64,000 nucleotides of DNA from Hymenobacter sp. GOD-10R (GTDB lineage Bacteria > Bacteroidota > Bacteroidia > Cytophagales > Hymenobacteraceae), in assembly GCF_035609205.1 (NCBI RefSeq), contig NZ_CP141184.1, positions 2,570,501-2,634,500 of the forward strand, in the 5' to 3' direction. The notes under the pieces are model-generated. The model saw only the letters and a list, made by a program, of their open reading frames with translations, searched no databases and was not told where the DNA came from. Made by a program: the position numbers and the translations under genes. Shown in pieces: positions 17,342 through 25,939 of this stretch (its first letter is position 1; every line of letters begins with the position of its first letter).

Positions 17342-18622
17342 ATGCTTCTCCTTCAAAACGCCCGCATTGCCTCCGAAAATTCACCTGTGCTGCTCGAGGG
17401 CGATGTCCTGATTGTCGAAGGAAAAATTCAGGAAATCGGCAGCAACCTAGCTGTTCCCAAAGAGGCCCGCGTTATCGACGCGCGTGGCCGTGTGCTTATG
17501 CCGGGCATGTTTGATGCGCACGTCCATTTCCGCGCCCCTGGGTTTGAAAATAAGGAAACCATTACGACGGGTAGCGAAGCGGCCATCAATGGCGGCATTA
17601 CCGGCGTGGTGATGATGCCGAATACTCGCCCGGCCATCGACTCGGCGGCAGTGGTAGCTACAGTGCTGGAAAATGCCAAACATCGGTCGCGCATTCCGGT
17701 ATACACCTCCGGCTGCGTCACCAAGAACCGCGAGGGCAAGGAGCTAGCGGAAATCGAGGGGATGCACCGCCTCGGCGTGACCATGCTCACCGACGACGGC
17801 GACACCACCAGCGACCCGGCGGTGCTGCTGCGGGCCATGCAGTACGCCACCGAGTTTGGGATGTTTTTCGCCAGCCACTGCGAGGTGCCGGAGCTAGCCG
17901 GGCCGCGCGCCCTCAACGAGGGCGTGATGAGTTATCGGCTTGGTATCAAGGGGTCACCATCCTGCGCGGAAGAAATCATCATTGACCGCGACATCCGTTT
18001 GGCCCGGGCGGCGGGTGCGCACGTGCACATCCAGCACGTGTCCAGCAAGCTAGGTATGGAGACCATCCGCTGGTGGAAATCTCGCGGCGATGTGAAGGTG
18101 ACGGCCGAAGTGGCCCCGCACCACCTGCTGTTCACCGACGAGCACATCGGCGACTATGACACGAACTACAAGATGAACCCGCCGTTGCGCACGCAAGACG
18201 ATTGCGATGCACTGCTTGAAGGGCTCATCGAAGGCGTCTTCGACCTGATTGCCACCGACCACGCGCCACACACGCCGTTCGAAAAAGCCCAGGATTTCAT
18301 CAGCGCGCCCAACGGCATCACCGGCTTGGATACGGCCCTGGTGTCGCTCTACCACTACTTCGTCGAGCCCCAAAAATTCGGGTGGGACCTAGTGGTGAAG
18401 CGCTATTCAGCCGAGCCTCGCCGCCTGATGGGCCTGCCAGTAGCCGCCATAGAAGTCGGCCAGCAAGCCGAGTGCGTTTTGTTCGATACCGAAGCGGAAA
18501 CGACCTTCACGCGAGACTTCATGAAGTCTAAATCCCAGAACACCCCATTCATCGACCAGACGTTGAAAGGCCGGGTGGATATGGTGATTCTAGGTACCGA
18601 AATCTTGCTGGAGCGAGAGTAG
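17342..18622 (+). CDS. pyrC: dihydroorotase
   Basis: 426 residues from the ATG at 17342; an upstream TTG in frame is not needed. Third step of pyrimidine synthesis, cyclising carbamoyl aspartate to dihydroorotate. Amidohydrolase metal motif DAHVHFR at 58-64 (His60, His62), MPNTRP near 99, and the catalytic ATDHAPHT near 304-311 are intact. This is the class I type found next to pyrB in Bacteroidota. It lies 75 bp after pyrB on the same strand, so co-transcription is likely. A REP-like inverted repeat follows the stop codon. Confidence 0.96.
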   Translation: MLLLQNARIASENSPVLLEGDVLIVEGKIQEIGSNLAVPKEARVIDARGRVLMPGMFDAHVHFRAPGFENKETITTGSEAAINGGITGVVMMPNTRPAIDSAAVVATVLENAKHRSRIPVYTSGCVTKNREGKELAEIEGMHRLGVTMLTDDGDTTSDPAVLLRAMQYATEFGMFFASHCEVPELAGPRALNEGVMSYRLGIKGSPSCAEEIIIDRDIRLARAAGAHVHIQHVSSKLGMETIRWWKSRGDVKVTAEVAPHHLLFTDEHIGDYDTNYKMNPPLRTQDDCDALLEGLIEGVFDLIATDHAPHTPFEKAQDFISAPNGITGLDTALVSLYHYFVEPQKFGWDLVVKRYSAEPRRLMGLPVAAIEVGQQAECVLFDTEAETTFTRDFMKSKSQNTPFIDQTLKGRVDMVILGTEILLERE

Positions 18623-18649
18623 CAGAGCTTACCTAGATAATAGTCGTCT

Positions 18650-18735
18650 GTCATGCTGCGCTGGTCGAAGCATCTCTACCGCCATAGTAATTAGTTGCTT
18701 GCGCAGTAGAGATGCTTCAACTAGCACAGCATGAC
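18650..18735. repeat. REP/BIME-like imperfect inverted repeat
   Basis: Arms of about 33 and 35 nt: the left begins GTCATGCTGCGCTGG and contains GAAGCATCTCTAC; the right contains GTAGAGATGCTTC and ends CAGCATGAC. Small intergenic elements of this look (CATGCTG ... GAAGCATCTCTAC) recur in Hymenobacter and relatives from my general knowledge, though only one copy is in this window. It separates pyrC from purE and may also act as a terminator or mRNA-stability element. Confidence 0.7.
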
Positions 18736-18757
18736 GTTCATTTTCAATTTGTTTCCC

Positions 18758-19285
18758 ATGAGTACCTTTCCCACATCCGATACCCCTAGCGCCGCCCCAA
18801 GCAAGCCCTTAATTGGCGTTGTTATGGGCTCCAGCAGCGACTGGGACACCATGCAGCATGCCGTGCAAATTCTCACGCAGTTTGGCGTGGCCCACGAAGC
18901 GCGCGTGGTATCGGCCCACCGCATGCCCGACGATTTGTTTGCCTACGCCGAACAAGCCGGTCCGCGTGGCTTGCAGGCTATCATTGCCGGCGCGGGTGGT
19001 GCCGCCCACCTGCCAGGCATGCTAGCTGCCAAAACCACAGTGCCCGTGCTAGGGGTGCCAGTAGCCAGCCGTCATTTACAAGGAGTGGATTCGCTGCACA
19101 GCATCGTGCAAATGCCCAAAGGGATACCCGTGGCCACGTTTGCTATTGGTACCGCCGGGGCTGCCAATGCGGCGCTATTCGCCGTCAGCCTGCTGGCCCT
19201 GCACGACCCGGACCTAGCCACTAAGCTACAGGCGTTTCGCGCCGCACAAACCGAGGCCGCCCGCGCCATGACCTTGCCCGTATGA
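18758..19285 (+). CDS. purE: N5-carboxyaminoimidazole ribonucleotide mutase
   Basis: 175 residues from the ATG at 18758; an in-frame ATG at 18731 falls inside the REP-like repeat and would add unconserved residues. Class I PurE of purine synthesis, converting N5-CAIR to CAIR. Signature segments: [12 protein letters not shown] near 24-35, SAHRMPDDL with the catalytic His, [13 protein letters not shown], and [28 protein letters not shown]. It overlaps purK by 4 bp (ATGA), indicating translational coupling. Confidence 0.97.
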   Translation: MSTFPTSDTPSAAPSKPLIGVVMGSSSDWDTMQHAVQILTQFGVAHEARVVSAHRMPDDLFAYAEQAGPRGLQAIIAGAGGAAHLPGMLAAKTTVPVLGVPVASRHLQGVDSLHSIVQMPKGIPVATFAIGTAGAANAALFAVSLLALHDPDLATKLQAFRAAQTEAARAMTLPV

Positions 19286-20532
19286 GTGCCGATAACCACG
19301 TTGCAGCCCTGACCCCAATTTTTCCTGGCAGTGTGGACGCTGCGGGCCAGCGGGCCACCCTAGGTGTGCTGGGGGGCGGGCAGCTGGGTCGGATGTTTGT
19401 GCATGCCGCTCAGCGCCTGGGATACTTCACCGCCGTGCTGGAGCCCGACGCGCAAAGCCCGGCCGGACTGGTAAGTCACCACCACATCCAGACTGGCTAC
19501 GACGACCCGGCCGGGCTGGCTGAACTGGCTCAGCTGTGTCAGGCCATTACCACCGAGTTTGAAAACGTGCCGGCCCAAGCCCTGCAAACGCTGGCGCAGA
19601 CCCGACCCGTAGCGCCGGGCGCGGCCGTGGTGGGCATTGCCCAAAACCGCATCGAGGAAAAAGCTCACTTCACGGCCTGCGCCGACGTGTCGGGGGTGAC
19701 TTGCGCGCCTTATGCGGTGATTGAAACGCCGGCCCAATTACAGGCCGTGCAGAGCGACCAAGCGGATTTACTGCCCGGTATCCTGAAAACCGCGCGCATG
19801 GGCTACGACGGTAAGGGCCAGGTTCGCGTCAGGACCGCCGATGAGCTAGCTGTTGCCTGGAAGGAGTTGGGTGGCGTGGCCTGCGTGTTGGAAAAGATGC
19901 TGCCGCTCACCGCCGAGTGTTCGGTGCTGGTGGCACGTGGCTGGGACGGGCAAGTCGTCAGCTTCGCCCCGCAGCGCAACGTGCACGTCGATGGCATTTT
20001 GGCCGTGACCCACGCCTACGAAGGAAACATGCCGCCCGCCCTAGCCGATAAAGCTCGCGAAGCGGCCATTTCTATTGCGCAGCACCTAGGATATGTCGGA
20101 GTACTATGCGTAGAGTTTTTTGTGGTAGACGACGGCAGTGAGCACGGTGGTCTGGTGGTGAATGAAATGGCCCCGCGCCCACACAATAGTGGTCATTACA
20201 CCCTAGACGCCTGCGACGCGTCGCAGTTTGACCTCCAGGTTCATACTATGGCAGGCTTGCCCTTGCCGCAGCCACGCCAGCATTCCCCGGCCATCATGCT
20301 CAACCTGCTAGGTGACGTGTGGTTTGACGCCGACGATCAACCGCAGGAGCCAGACTGGTACTCCGTGCTGAGCCTGCCGGGAACGCACCTGCACCTGTAC
20401 GGCAAGTCGGACGCGCGCATCGGCCGCAAGATGGGCCATCTGACCATCACCGGTCCGGATGCGGCTAGTGTCAAAACCGTGGCGCAGCGCGCCGCTGGTC
20501 TGCTCGGCTTGCCGGGGCTGGACGCCATCTAG
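19282..20532 (+). CDS. purK: N5-carboxyaminoimidazole ribonucleotide synthase
   Basis: 416 residues, ATP-grasp enzyme that makes N5-CAIR from AIR, ATP and bicarbonate, the substrate of PurE. The N-terminal preATP-grasp motif [10 protein letters not shown], the DIEFENVP-equivalent [12 protein letters not shown], the glycine loop region [12 protein letters not shown], the FEKM-like [19 protein letters not shown], and [18 protein letters not shown] are all present. Leu codons here are often CTA before a G-initial codon (CTAG), as elsewhere in the window. Stop is followed by a 42-bp palindrome about 230 bp later. Confidence 0.97.
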   Translation: MSADNHVAALTPIFPGSVDAAGQRATLGVLGGGQLGRMFVHAAQRLGYFTAVLEPDAQSPAGLVSHHHIQTGYDDPAGLAELAQLCQAITTEFENVPAQALQTLAQTRPVAPGAAVVGIAQNRIEEKAHFTACADVSGVTCAPYAVIETPAQLQAVQSDQADLLPGILKTARMGYDGKGQVRVRTADELAVAWKELGGVACVLEKMLPLTAECSVLVARGWDGQVVSFAPQRNVHVDGILAVTHAYEGNMPPALADKAREAAISIAQHLGYVGVLCVEFFVVDDGSEHGGLVVNEMAPRPHNSGHYTLDACDASQFDLQVHTMAGLPLPQPRQHSPAIMLNLLGDVWFDADDQPQEPDWYSVLSLPGTHLHLYGKSDARIGRKMGHLTITGPDAASVKTVAQRAAGLLGLPGLDAI

Positions 20533-20847
20533 CTAGGTACCATTGTCTGAACGTGGCCAATGGCGCATTCTAGCGTAGGCAGTTGGCCCAGCGTGAAGCC
20601 GTCGATAGGTGAGACGAAGTCCTATGAATTGTCAGACCCCTGCCAACGGCCTTTCATAGGGTGCAAGTAGCGGCCATTCTGGTCAAACAGTTCGGGCATT
20701 GCCTACTTGACGACGCTAAACAGACCACTGGATGCTACTTGCGTAGAAAAGAGACGCGAAAAAGCCCGTCGTTTAAGAGAGTGGGCCCACTCTCTTAAAC
20801 GACGGGGCTTCAGAAAAGACGGTGGGGTCGTTATCCTATTCAGCAAA
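20533..20847. other. spacer after purK carrying a perfect palindrome
   Basis: Apart from the palindrome at 20764-20810 nothing is seen. A 61-codon frame at 20707-20892 exists only because it runs through the palindrome. Confidence 0.4.
20764..20810. terminator. 42-bp perfect palindrome, convergent-gene terminator
   Basis: CCCGTCGTTTAAGAGAGTGGG (20765-20785, 21 bp) is followed directly by its exact reverse complement (20786-20806). Outer AAG/CTT pairing adds to it. It sits between convergent purK (+) and an SDR gene (-), as expected for a shared terminator, though the T run is weak and a spacer-less hairpin is unusual. Confidence 0.6.
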
Positions 20848-21846
20848 TTACTCTACCAACTCGAAGGCAACACTGGTCAGCTCTTCGGTTAAGGGCCACA
20901 ATCGTTTGGCGGCGGCAGCATCCAACGAATAGGGCTTTACTCCGGCTGACATTCCTTCTCCAAGCGCTAAGGCGGCAACATCCCCATCCTCACAGTACAC
21001 GCCTCCGATGTGGTTTAGCAACGGACTTGTCGCGCACCAAATCGTAGTCGCAGCTCCTTGAGGAATGGTTTTGAGCGAAGCAATTACTTCTGGCACTACC
21101 TTGCCTTGGGCGTCATAAAAGCCAAACTGCTGCTGCATTTCCATTGGCGCTTCCCGAACCAACTCGGTGCCCCAAATATTGCCAGGGTGTACCGCATACG
21201 CCCGTACACCAGCGTTTTTCGCCCGGTTATCTAATTCCAACGAAAACAGGTTCAGTGCCGTTTTGGATTGACCATATGCAGCCAAGGTTTCGTAGTTCCG
21301 GTGTTCAAAATTGGGGTCTTCAAAATCGAACGATGCAAACTGATGCCCGAGAGAGGATACGTTGACGACTCGGGCGCCATGTGCTCTTTTCAACGCCTCC
21401 CACAAGCGGGCCGTTAGCTGAAAAGGAGCTAGGTAATTCGTAGCTAGTTGCGACTCGATGCCCCGGCTGTTTCGACGCAGGGGCACGAACATGATGCCTG
21501 CATTGTGAATGAGCAAATGCAGCGGCCGGCTCGAAGCCAAAAACGTGGCTGCAAAGGCGTCTATAGAATCTGGATTCATTAAATCCAGTTCTGCTAGTTC
21601 CACGTTGGCCACGCCCGCCAAATTCTCCCTAGCTTTCTCCAAGCTCCGGGCGGGCACCACGACGGTGGCCCCAGCGGCAGCTAATGTTTTGGTGGTCTCT
21701 AAGCCAATGCCTGTGTACCCGCCCGTGACGATGGCCACCTTGCCGGCCAGACTTATTCCCTGGATAACCTCACTAGCCGTAGAGGTCGCAGTAAATCCCG
21801 AACCTAGCGGCTTTTGCAGGACACCGTTATTATTGTTCTGTTCCAT
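20848..21846 (-). CDS. SDR-family NAD(P)-dependent oxidoreductase (retinol-dehydrogenase-like)
   Basis: 332 residues. Rossmann motif TGGYTGIG at 41-48, HNAG at 114-117, Ser164/165, and the catalytic YGQSK (Tyr191, Lys195). The long C-terminus and the substrate-side sequence are of the WWOX/retinol-dehydrogenase-like SDR group common in soil Bacteroidota; substrate unknown. It starts 42 bp after the stop of the next SDR gene upstream (21889-22644), so both form an operon driven from the promoter at about 22710. Confidence 0.9.
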   Translation of the reverse strand: MEQNNNNGVLQKPLGSGFTATSTASEVIQGISLAGKVAIVTGGYTGIGLETTKTLAAAGATVVVPARSLEKARENLAGVANVELAELDLMNPDSIDAFAATFLASSRPLHLLIHNAGIMFVPLRRNSRGIESQLATNYLAPFQLTARLWEALKRAHGARVVNVSSLGHQFASFDFEDPNFEHRNYETLAAYGQSKTALNLFSLELDNRAKNAGVRAYAVHPGNIWGTELVREAPMEMQQQFGFYDAQGKVVPEVIASLKTIPQGAATTIWCATSPLLNHIGGVYCEDGDVAALALGEGMSAGVKPYSLDAAAAKRLWPLTEELTSVAFELVE

Positions 21847-21888
21847 GGAGCTTGAAGCTTAGCGTCCGTATTGTTGGGTTGAACTATT

Positions 21889-22644
21889 TTACAAACCATA
21901 GATGCCGCCGGATACCGATATTTTCTCCCCCGTAATCCAGGCGGCATCTTCCGACGCCAGGAAGACGGCTGCTTTGGCGATATCGGCGGGCTGACCCGTC
22001 CGACCAAGGGGAGTGGTTGCCACTAAGCGGGTTTCTGCCTCGCTGCCGATAAAGCCTCCACTGCGGGACCCTTCCGTGTCCACAATGCCGGGCAGAATCG
22101 AATTGCCGCGGATGTTGCGGCCGCTGAACTCCTTCGACAACGATGTCGTGAGGGCATCCAAGGCGGCTTTGGAGGCCGAATAGATGGAGCCAGTAGGGAG
22201 AGGGTTTCTGCCAGCTTCGGAGCTGATATTGATGATGTTGCCACCGGCCGCGCCAAAGAGTTTCAACGATTCCTGAATGGCGAGTACCGTGCCCCACACG
22301 TTGATATCGAACTGCCGCCGAAAGGACTCAGCTGACACCGCTTCAATGGGAGCATAGTCATAAATGCCGGCATTGTTGACCAGGATATCCAAGGTGCCGA
22401 ACGCCGCCTGGGTTTCGGCAAATAGTCGGCGCACATCGGCTTCGTTCGATACATCGGCCTGTACCGAAATAGCCGTGCCGCCAGAAGCCCTAATGGCCTG
22501 GACTACTTCATCAGCCCCGTCCTTGCTGGCGGCATAATTCACCACCACGCTAGCCCCTTCGGCGGCAAAAAAGGTGGCAATGGCCGCGCCGATGCCTTTG
22601 GAGGCCCCGGTAACTACCGCGACCTTGTTCTTGAGCTTGCTCAT
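21889..22644 (-). CDS. SDR-family oxidoreductase (FabG-like)
   Basis: 251 residues, classical SDR: TGASKGIG at 12-19, VNNAG at 89-93, Ser141/142, YSASK (Tyr155, Lys159) and the C-terminal WITGEKISVSGG dimer segment. Length and motifs match FabG/glucose-dehydrogenase-like members; substrate not predictable. First gene of a two-SDR operon. A palindrome like that at the pirin promoter lies about 104 bp upstream of the start (22741-22754), and a Crp/Fnr-type gene with a frameshift is transcribed divergently. Confidence 0.92.
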   Translation of the reverse strand: MSKLKNKVAVVTGASKGIGAAIATFFAAEGASVVVNYAASKDGADEVVQAIRASGGTAISVQADVSNEADVRRLFAETQAAFGTLDILVNNAGIYDYAPIEAVSAESFRRQFDINVWGTVLAIQESLKLFGAAGGNIINISSEAGRNPLPTGSIYSASKAALDALTTSLSKEFSGRNIRGNSILPGIVDTEGSRSGGFIGSEAETRLVATTPLGRTGQPADIAKAAVFLASEDAAWITGEKISVSGGIYGL

Positions 22645-22740
22645 TCTTTCAGTTTAGTTGAGAAGGCAAACGCCACTGCCGATTTCATAGGTAGGGCCGT
22701 TTGATAAGGCAAAATTGGGGGGAGTGCCGGGGGCAAAACG

Positions 22741-22754
22741 AGGACATTTGTCAC
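22741..22754 (-). promoter_or_regulatory. Crp/Fnr-type operator before the two-SDR operon
   Basis: AGGACATTTGTCAC on the plus strand: the core GACATTTGTC is the same as in the pirin operator, with 11 of 14 positions of TTGACATTTGTCAA. Its centre is 37.5 bp from the -7-like CAATTTTG on the minus strand at 22710-22717, against 36.5 bp at the two other sites. Confidence 0.6.
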
Positions 22755-23069
22755 TAAATCTTCCGGCTCTGCAGGCCTAGCAAGGATTGCCAAAGGCCGT
22801 AGGTCGCGCGACCATACAGCATATGAGCTAGCTCAAATAGCTAGGTTGCTAGTGCACTCGCCCGCAACAGCTGCCCGTACCTGCGGGTAATCGAAGACTT
22901 TAGATATTTAGACAAGCCCCGCGGTATTCTCATCCAGCCCTGCGGCCAAAGCCCGGCCCTGATGGTTTACTAAGTCAAATGCGGAATTAGCTTATTTGCG
23001 TAGCCCTTTTTTCATCCAACGCAGCTACATGGCCCGCGTAGCCTGCTGCGTTAAACGACGTGCGAAGCC
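22755..23069. other. divergent intergenic region
   Basis: 315 bp between the operator of the SDR operon and the Crp/Fnr-type gene. No gene, and no second copy of the operator was found near the Crp/Fnr start. Confidence 0.35.
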
Positions 23070-23647
23070 ATGATTGAACGGTTCCGAAAGTACCTGACTT
23101 CCAAAGCCGCTTTTACCGACGATGAGTTGGAGCAGATAGAGGCGGGGGCGGTAGTGAAAAGCTCAAGCGCCGAGAATATTTATTGCGGCAAGGTGACGTA
23201 TGCCGGGACATGGCCTTTGTCGTGAGCGGCTGCTTGCGCCTCTACCGCACCGATGAGCAAGCACAGGAACACATCATGCGCTTTGCGGTTGAGATCTGGT
23301 GGATTACCGACGCCGAAAGCTTCCGCACTGGGCTGCCGGCCAAAGGGGCTATCGATGCGCTGGAAGACACTCAGGTGCTGTTGTGGTCAAGGGAAAACTT
23401 CGAGCGGCTGAAAAAGGAAGCTCCGACCTTCAACGCCCTAGAAAATCAATTAGCCGGTCACTACTTGGATGCTCAGGTCAACCGGCTCTACACGGCCATC
23501 AGCCACAGCGCGGAAGAGCGCTACGAGGAGTTTGTAAAGGCCTTCCCCGATTTCTACCAGCGCATCCCGCTGCACATGATTGCCTCTTACCTAGGCCTCT
23601 CCCGCGAAACCCTCAGCCGCATCCGCAAGCATACCGGCTTTCATTGA
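23070..23647 (+). pseudogene. Crp/Fnr-family transcriptional regulator, frameshifted
   Basis: From the ATG at 23070 the frame reads MIERFRKYLTSKAAFTDDEL then loses register at an A4 run (23157-23160); adding one A restores KLKRREYLLRQGDVCRDMAF and the rest to the stop at 23647. Together they give about 192 residues: cyclic-nucleotide-binding-like beta-roll, a dimer helix, and a C-terminal HTH (HMIASYLGLSRETLSRIRK). It is closely related to the intact gene at 57791-58360. Without the shift only a truncated product from an internal TTG at 23183 would be possible. Genuine mutation and sequencing error cannot be separated here. Confidence 0.85.
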
Positions 23648-23707
23648 AGAGCCTGGCAATTGGGCGTCATTCTTAGTCAGCCGCTGCCGAAATCACTAGC
23701 AGGTAGT

Positions 23708-23739
23708 GGTTTTGGTTACAACAAACGCGGTTTTGGTTA
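23708..23739 (+). promoter_or_regulatory. 21-bp-spaced direct repeat, candidate AraC-type operator
   Basis: GGTTTTGGTTA occurs at 23708-23718 and again at 23729-23739, exactly 21 bp apart (two helical turns), just upstream of a -7-like GACCTTTG at 23762-23769. Tandem repeats with this spacing are the usual target of AraC-family activators, and such a gene starts at 23845. Confidence 0.6.
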
Positions 23740-23844
23740 ACCCAGCCGCTATTTGTTATCAGACCTTTGCATCACTCCACCACAGAGGGATAAGCAGCCG
23801 CTATGTAGCCTATCCTTATGGCTTGGAGCAACCTTGAAGGATCC

Positions 23845-24759
23845 ATGACGAAGCCGTACACCATTCATTCTATCTCTGAGCTGCACCGGCTGCTGGAAAT
23901 CGGCAAGCCTGAGCACCCCCTGGTGAGCGTCATCGACTTCGCCGAAATCACCTGCTTTTCCGATGAGAAGCTGCGGAGCGTGGTCTACAACTTTTACTGC
24001 ATTGCCCTGAAGAAGAATTTCCAAGGGAAAATGCAGTATGGGCAGAACTCCTATGATTTCGACGAAGGAATAATGACCTTTTTCGCCCCCGGCCAAGTGG
24101 TGACCACCGACATCGTGGATGGCTTGCACCTGACGGGGTGGTGGCTGGTCGTGCACCCGGACTTCATCGCCAGCTCGCCCCTGGCCAAGAAGATGAAGGA
24201 GTACGACTTTTTCTCCTACGCCGTCAACGAAGCGCTGCACCTCTCGGAGAAAGAAGAAGCCGTTGTGGACTTCCTTATTCAGACGCTGCAGCAGGAGTAC
24301 CGCGCCGGCATCGACTCCTTGAGCCACACCATCATTCTCTCGCACATCCAGCTGCTACTGGATTACTGCCAGCGGTTTTACAACCGGCAGTTTCTGACGC
24401 GTCAAGTGGTGCACCATACGTTGCTGGAAAAGCTAGAAACCCTGCTGACAGCTTACCTCGGCAGCGAGCAGCTAACCGAAGCTGGCCCGCCCACGGTGCA
24501 GTACCTAGCCGAGCAGCTGGCCATGTCGCCCAACTATTTGAGCAGCATGCTCAAGAGCCTAACGGGCCAGAACGCGCAGCAGCACATTCATCAGCATTTG
24601 CTGGAAAAGGCAAAAACGGTGCTAACGACCAGCGAGTTGAGCGTGAGTGAAATTGCTTTTTTGCTGGGCTTCAACCACCCACAGTCTTTCACCCGCCTGT
24701 TCAAAGCCAAAACCAGCCTCTCCCCGCTGGATTACCGCAAAGCCTTTCGCCTCAACTAA
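23845..24759 (+). CDS. AraC-family transcriptional regulator
   Basis: 304 residues from the ATG at 23845; an upstream in-frame ATG at 23818 is less likely because it would add MAWSNLEGS of no clear homology. The N-terminal half is a cupin-like sensor region (about 20-150). The C-terminal double HTH covers about 205-300: TVQYLAEQLAMSPNYLSSMLKSLTG, then LSVSEIAFLLGFNHPQSFTRLFKAKTSLSPLDYRK, the standard AraC signature. It precedes an SDR gene by 21 bp on the same strand, so it probably controls that gene and itself through the direct repeat at 23708-23739. Confidence 0.93.
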   Translation: MTKPYTIHSISELHRLLEIGKPEHPLVSVIDFAEITCFSDEKLRSVVYNFYCIALKKNFQGKMQYGQNSYDFDEGIMTFFAPGQVVTTDIVDGLHLTGWWLVVHPDFIASSPLAKKMKEYDFFSYAVNEALHLSEKEEAVVDFLIQTLQQEYRAGIDSLSHTIILSHIQLLLDYCQRFYNRQFLTRQVVHHTLLEKLETLLTAYLGSEQLTEAGPPTVQYLAEQLAMSPNYLSSMLKSLTGQNAQQHIHQHLLEKAKTVLTTSELSVSEIAFLLGFNHPQSFTRLFKAKTSLSPLDYRKAFRLN

Positions 24760-24780
24760 GTTTTCATAATCAACTATCTC

Positions 24781-25560
24781 ATGTCAACCTCCCCACAGAA
24801 AGTAGCCATTGTTACGGGCGGCGCCACAGGCATTGGCCGGGCCATTGCTCAGGCCCTAGTCGCCAACGGTACTGCCGTCCTCATTGCCGGCCGCGACCAG
24901 CAGCGTGGCGAAGCCGCTGCTGCAGAACTGGGCGGCAACACCTTGTTTGTGCCTGCCGACGTCAGCCAAGAAAGCGACGTGCAGCGGTTGGTAGCCACTG
25001 CCGTGGACCGCTACGGCCGCCTAGACTACCTCATCAATAATGCGGGCGTGGAAGGTGGCATGGGTGGGTTCGAAGGTACCGAAGCCGCCCTAATTGATAG
25101 CGTACTGTCCGTTAATGTGAAAGGTGTGTTCCTCGCCATCAAGCACGCCGCGCCGGTGATGGTGCGTCAGCAAAACGGAGTAATTATTAACATCGGCTCT
25201 TTTGTCGGTACCACCAACCCCATTCCGCAGGCTGCCATCTACGGGGCTAGCAAGGCGGCCGTGCTCAGCCTCACGCGGGCCGCGGCGGCAGGCTACGCCG
25301 ACCAGCACCTGCGCGTGTACGCTGTCTGCCCCTGGATGACTGACACCCCCATGGCCGACCGCCAGACCGACAGCGACGCAACTGCCAAAGCCGGCTACGC
25401 AGCGGCCATCAACCCAAGCAAGCAACTGGTTACGCCCGAAGACCTAGCCCAAGCCACAGTTGACCTTCTGGAAGGCCACACCCAGCTGCCCAATGGTGAG
25501 GCCATCCTGGTAGACCACGCCAGTGCGCTGAGCCAGATTGTGCCGATGACAGTCGCATAA
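24781..25560 (+). CDS. SDR-family oxidoreductase
   Basis: 259 residues, classical SDR: TGGATGIG at 12-19, NNAG at 86-89, Ser140, YGASK (Tyr154, Lys158). The C-terminus LPNGEAILVDHASALSQ replaces the usual TGxxxxVDGG. It lies 21 bp behind an AraC-family regulator, forming a regulator-enzyme pair; substrate unknown. Confidence 0.92.
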   Translation: MSTSPQKVAIVTGGATGIGRAIAQALVANGTAVLIAGRDQQRGEAAAAELGGNTLFVPADVSQESDVQRLVATAVDRYGRLDYLINNAGVEGGMGGFEGTEAALIDSVLSVNVKGVFLAIKHAAPVMVRQQNGVIINIGSFVGTTNPIPQAAIYGASKAAVLSLTRAAAAGYADQHLRVYAVCPWMTDTPMADRQTDSDATAKAGYAAAINPSKQLVTPEDLAQATVDLLEGHTQLPNGEAILVDHASALSQIVPMTVA

Positions 25561-25939
25561 ACCCTGAAGCGGCTACTGGGTACTTTGTGGTAGTATCCTT
25601 GCGTTTCGTCACTTGGTGTAGGAAACGCATCCGTTTGCATTTCTATGCCCAATAGCCTGTTGCGCGAATGGCTAGGTAGCGTCTTAGCATTCAATGCTTT
25701 ACTAGGTAAAGTAGAAATCCGTGCGACGCCTCTTCTAGTTCAAGAATAGGGTAGGTTTTCTGAAAGATATACTTAGGAAACAGCGCTAGTTACCCTAGCC
25801 GGTTAGTTAGTAATGCTCTTACCCTAGACCTGCTTATGCAACTGCTGAGCCTTTGTATCATGTAGCTTCAACCTTCTGCTGGCTGCGCAACGGGTAATAA
25901 CCTCTCTGTGCGCTGTTGACTTGGTGAGCTGGTAGCTAG
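25561..25939. other. convergent intergenic region
   Basis: 379 bp between the SDR gene (+) and the quinone-reductase-like gene (-). No gene and no strong terminator hairpin was identified. Confidence 0.35.

Noticed and set aside
20707..20892. 61-codon basic protein
   Set aside because: Exists only because the 42-bp palindrome is open in that frame.
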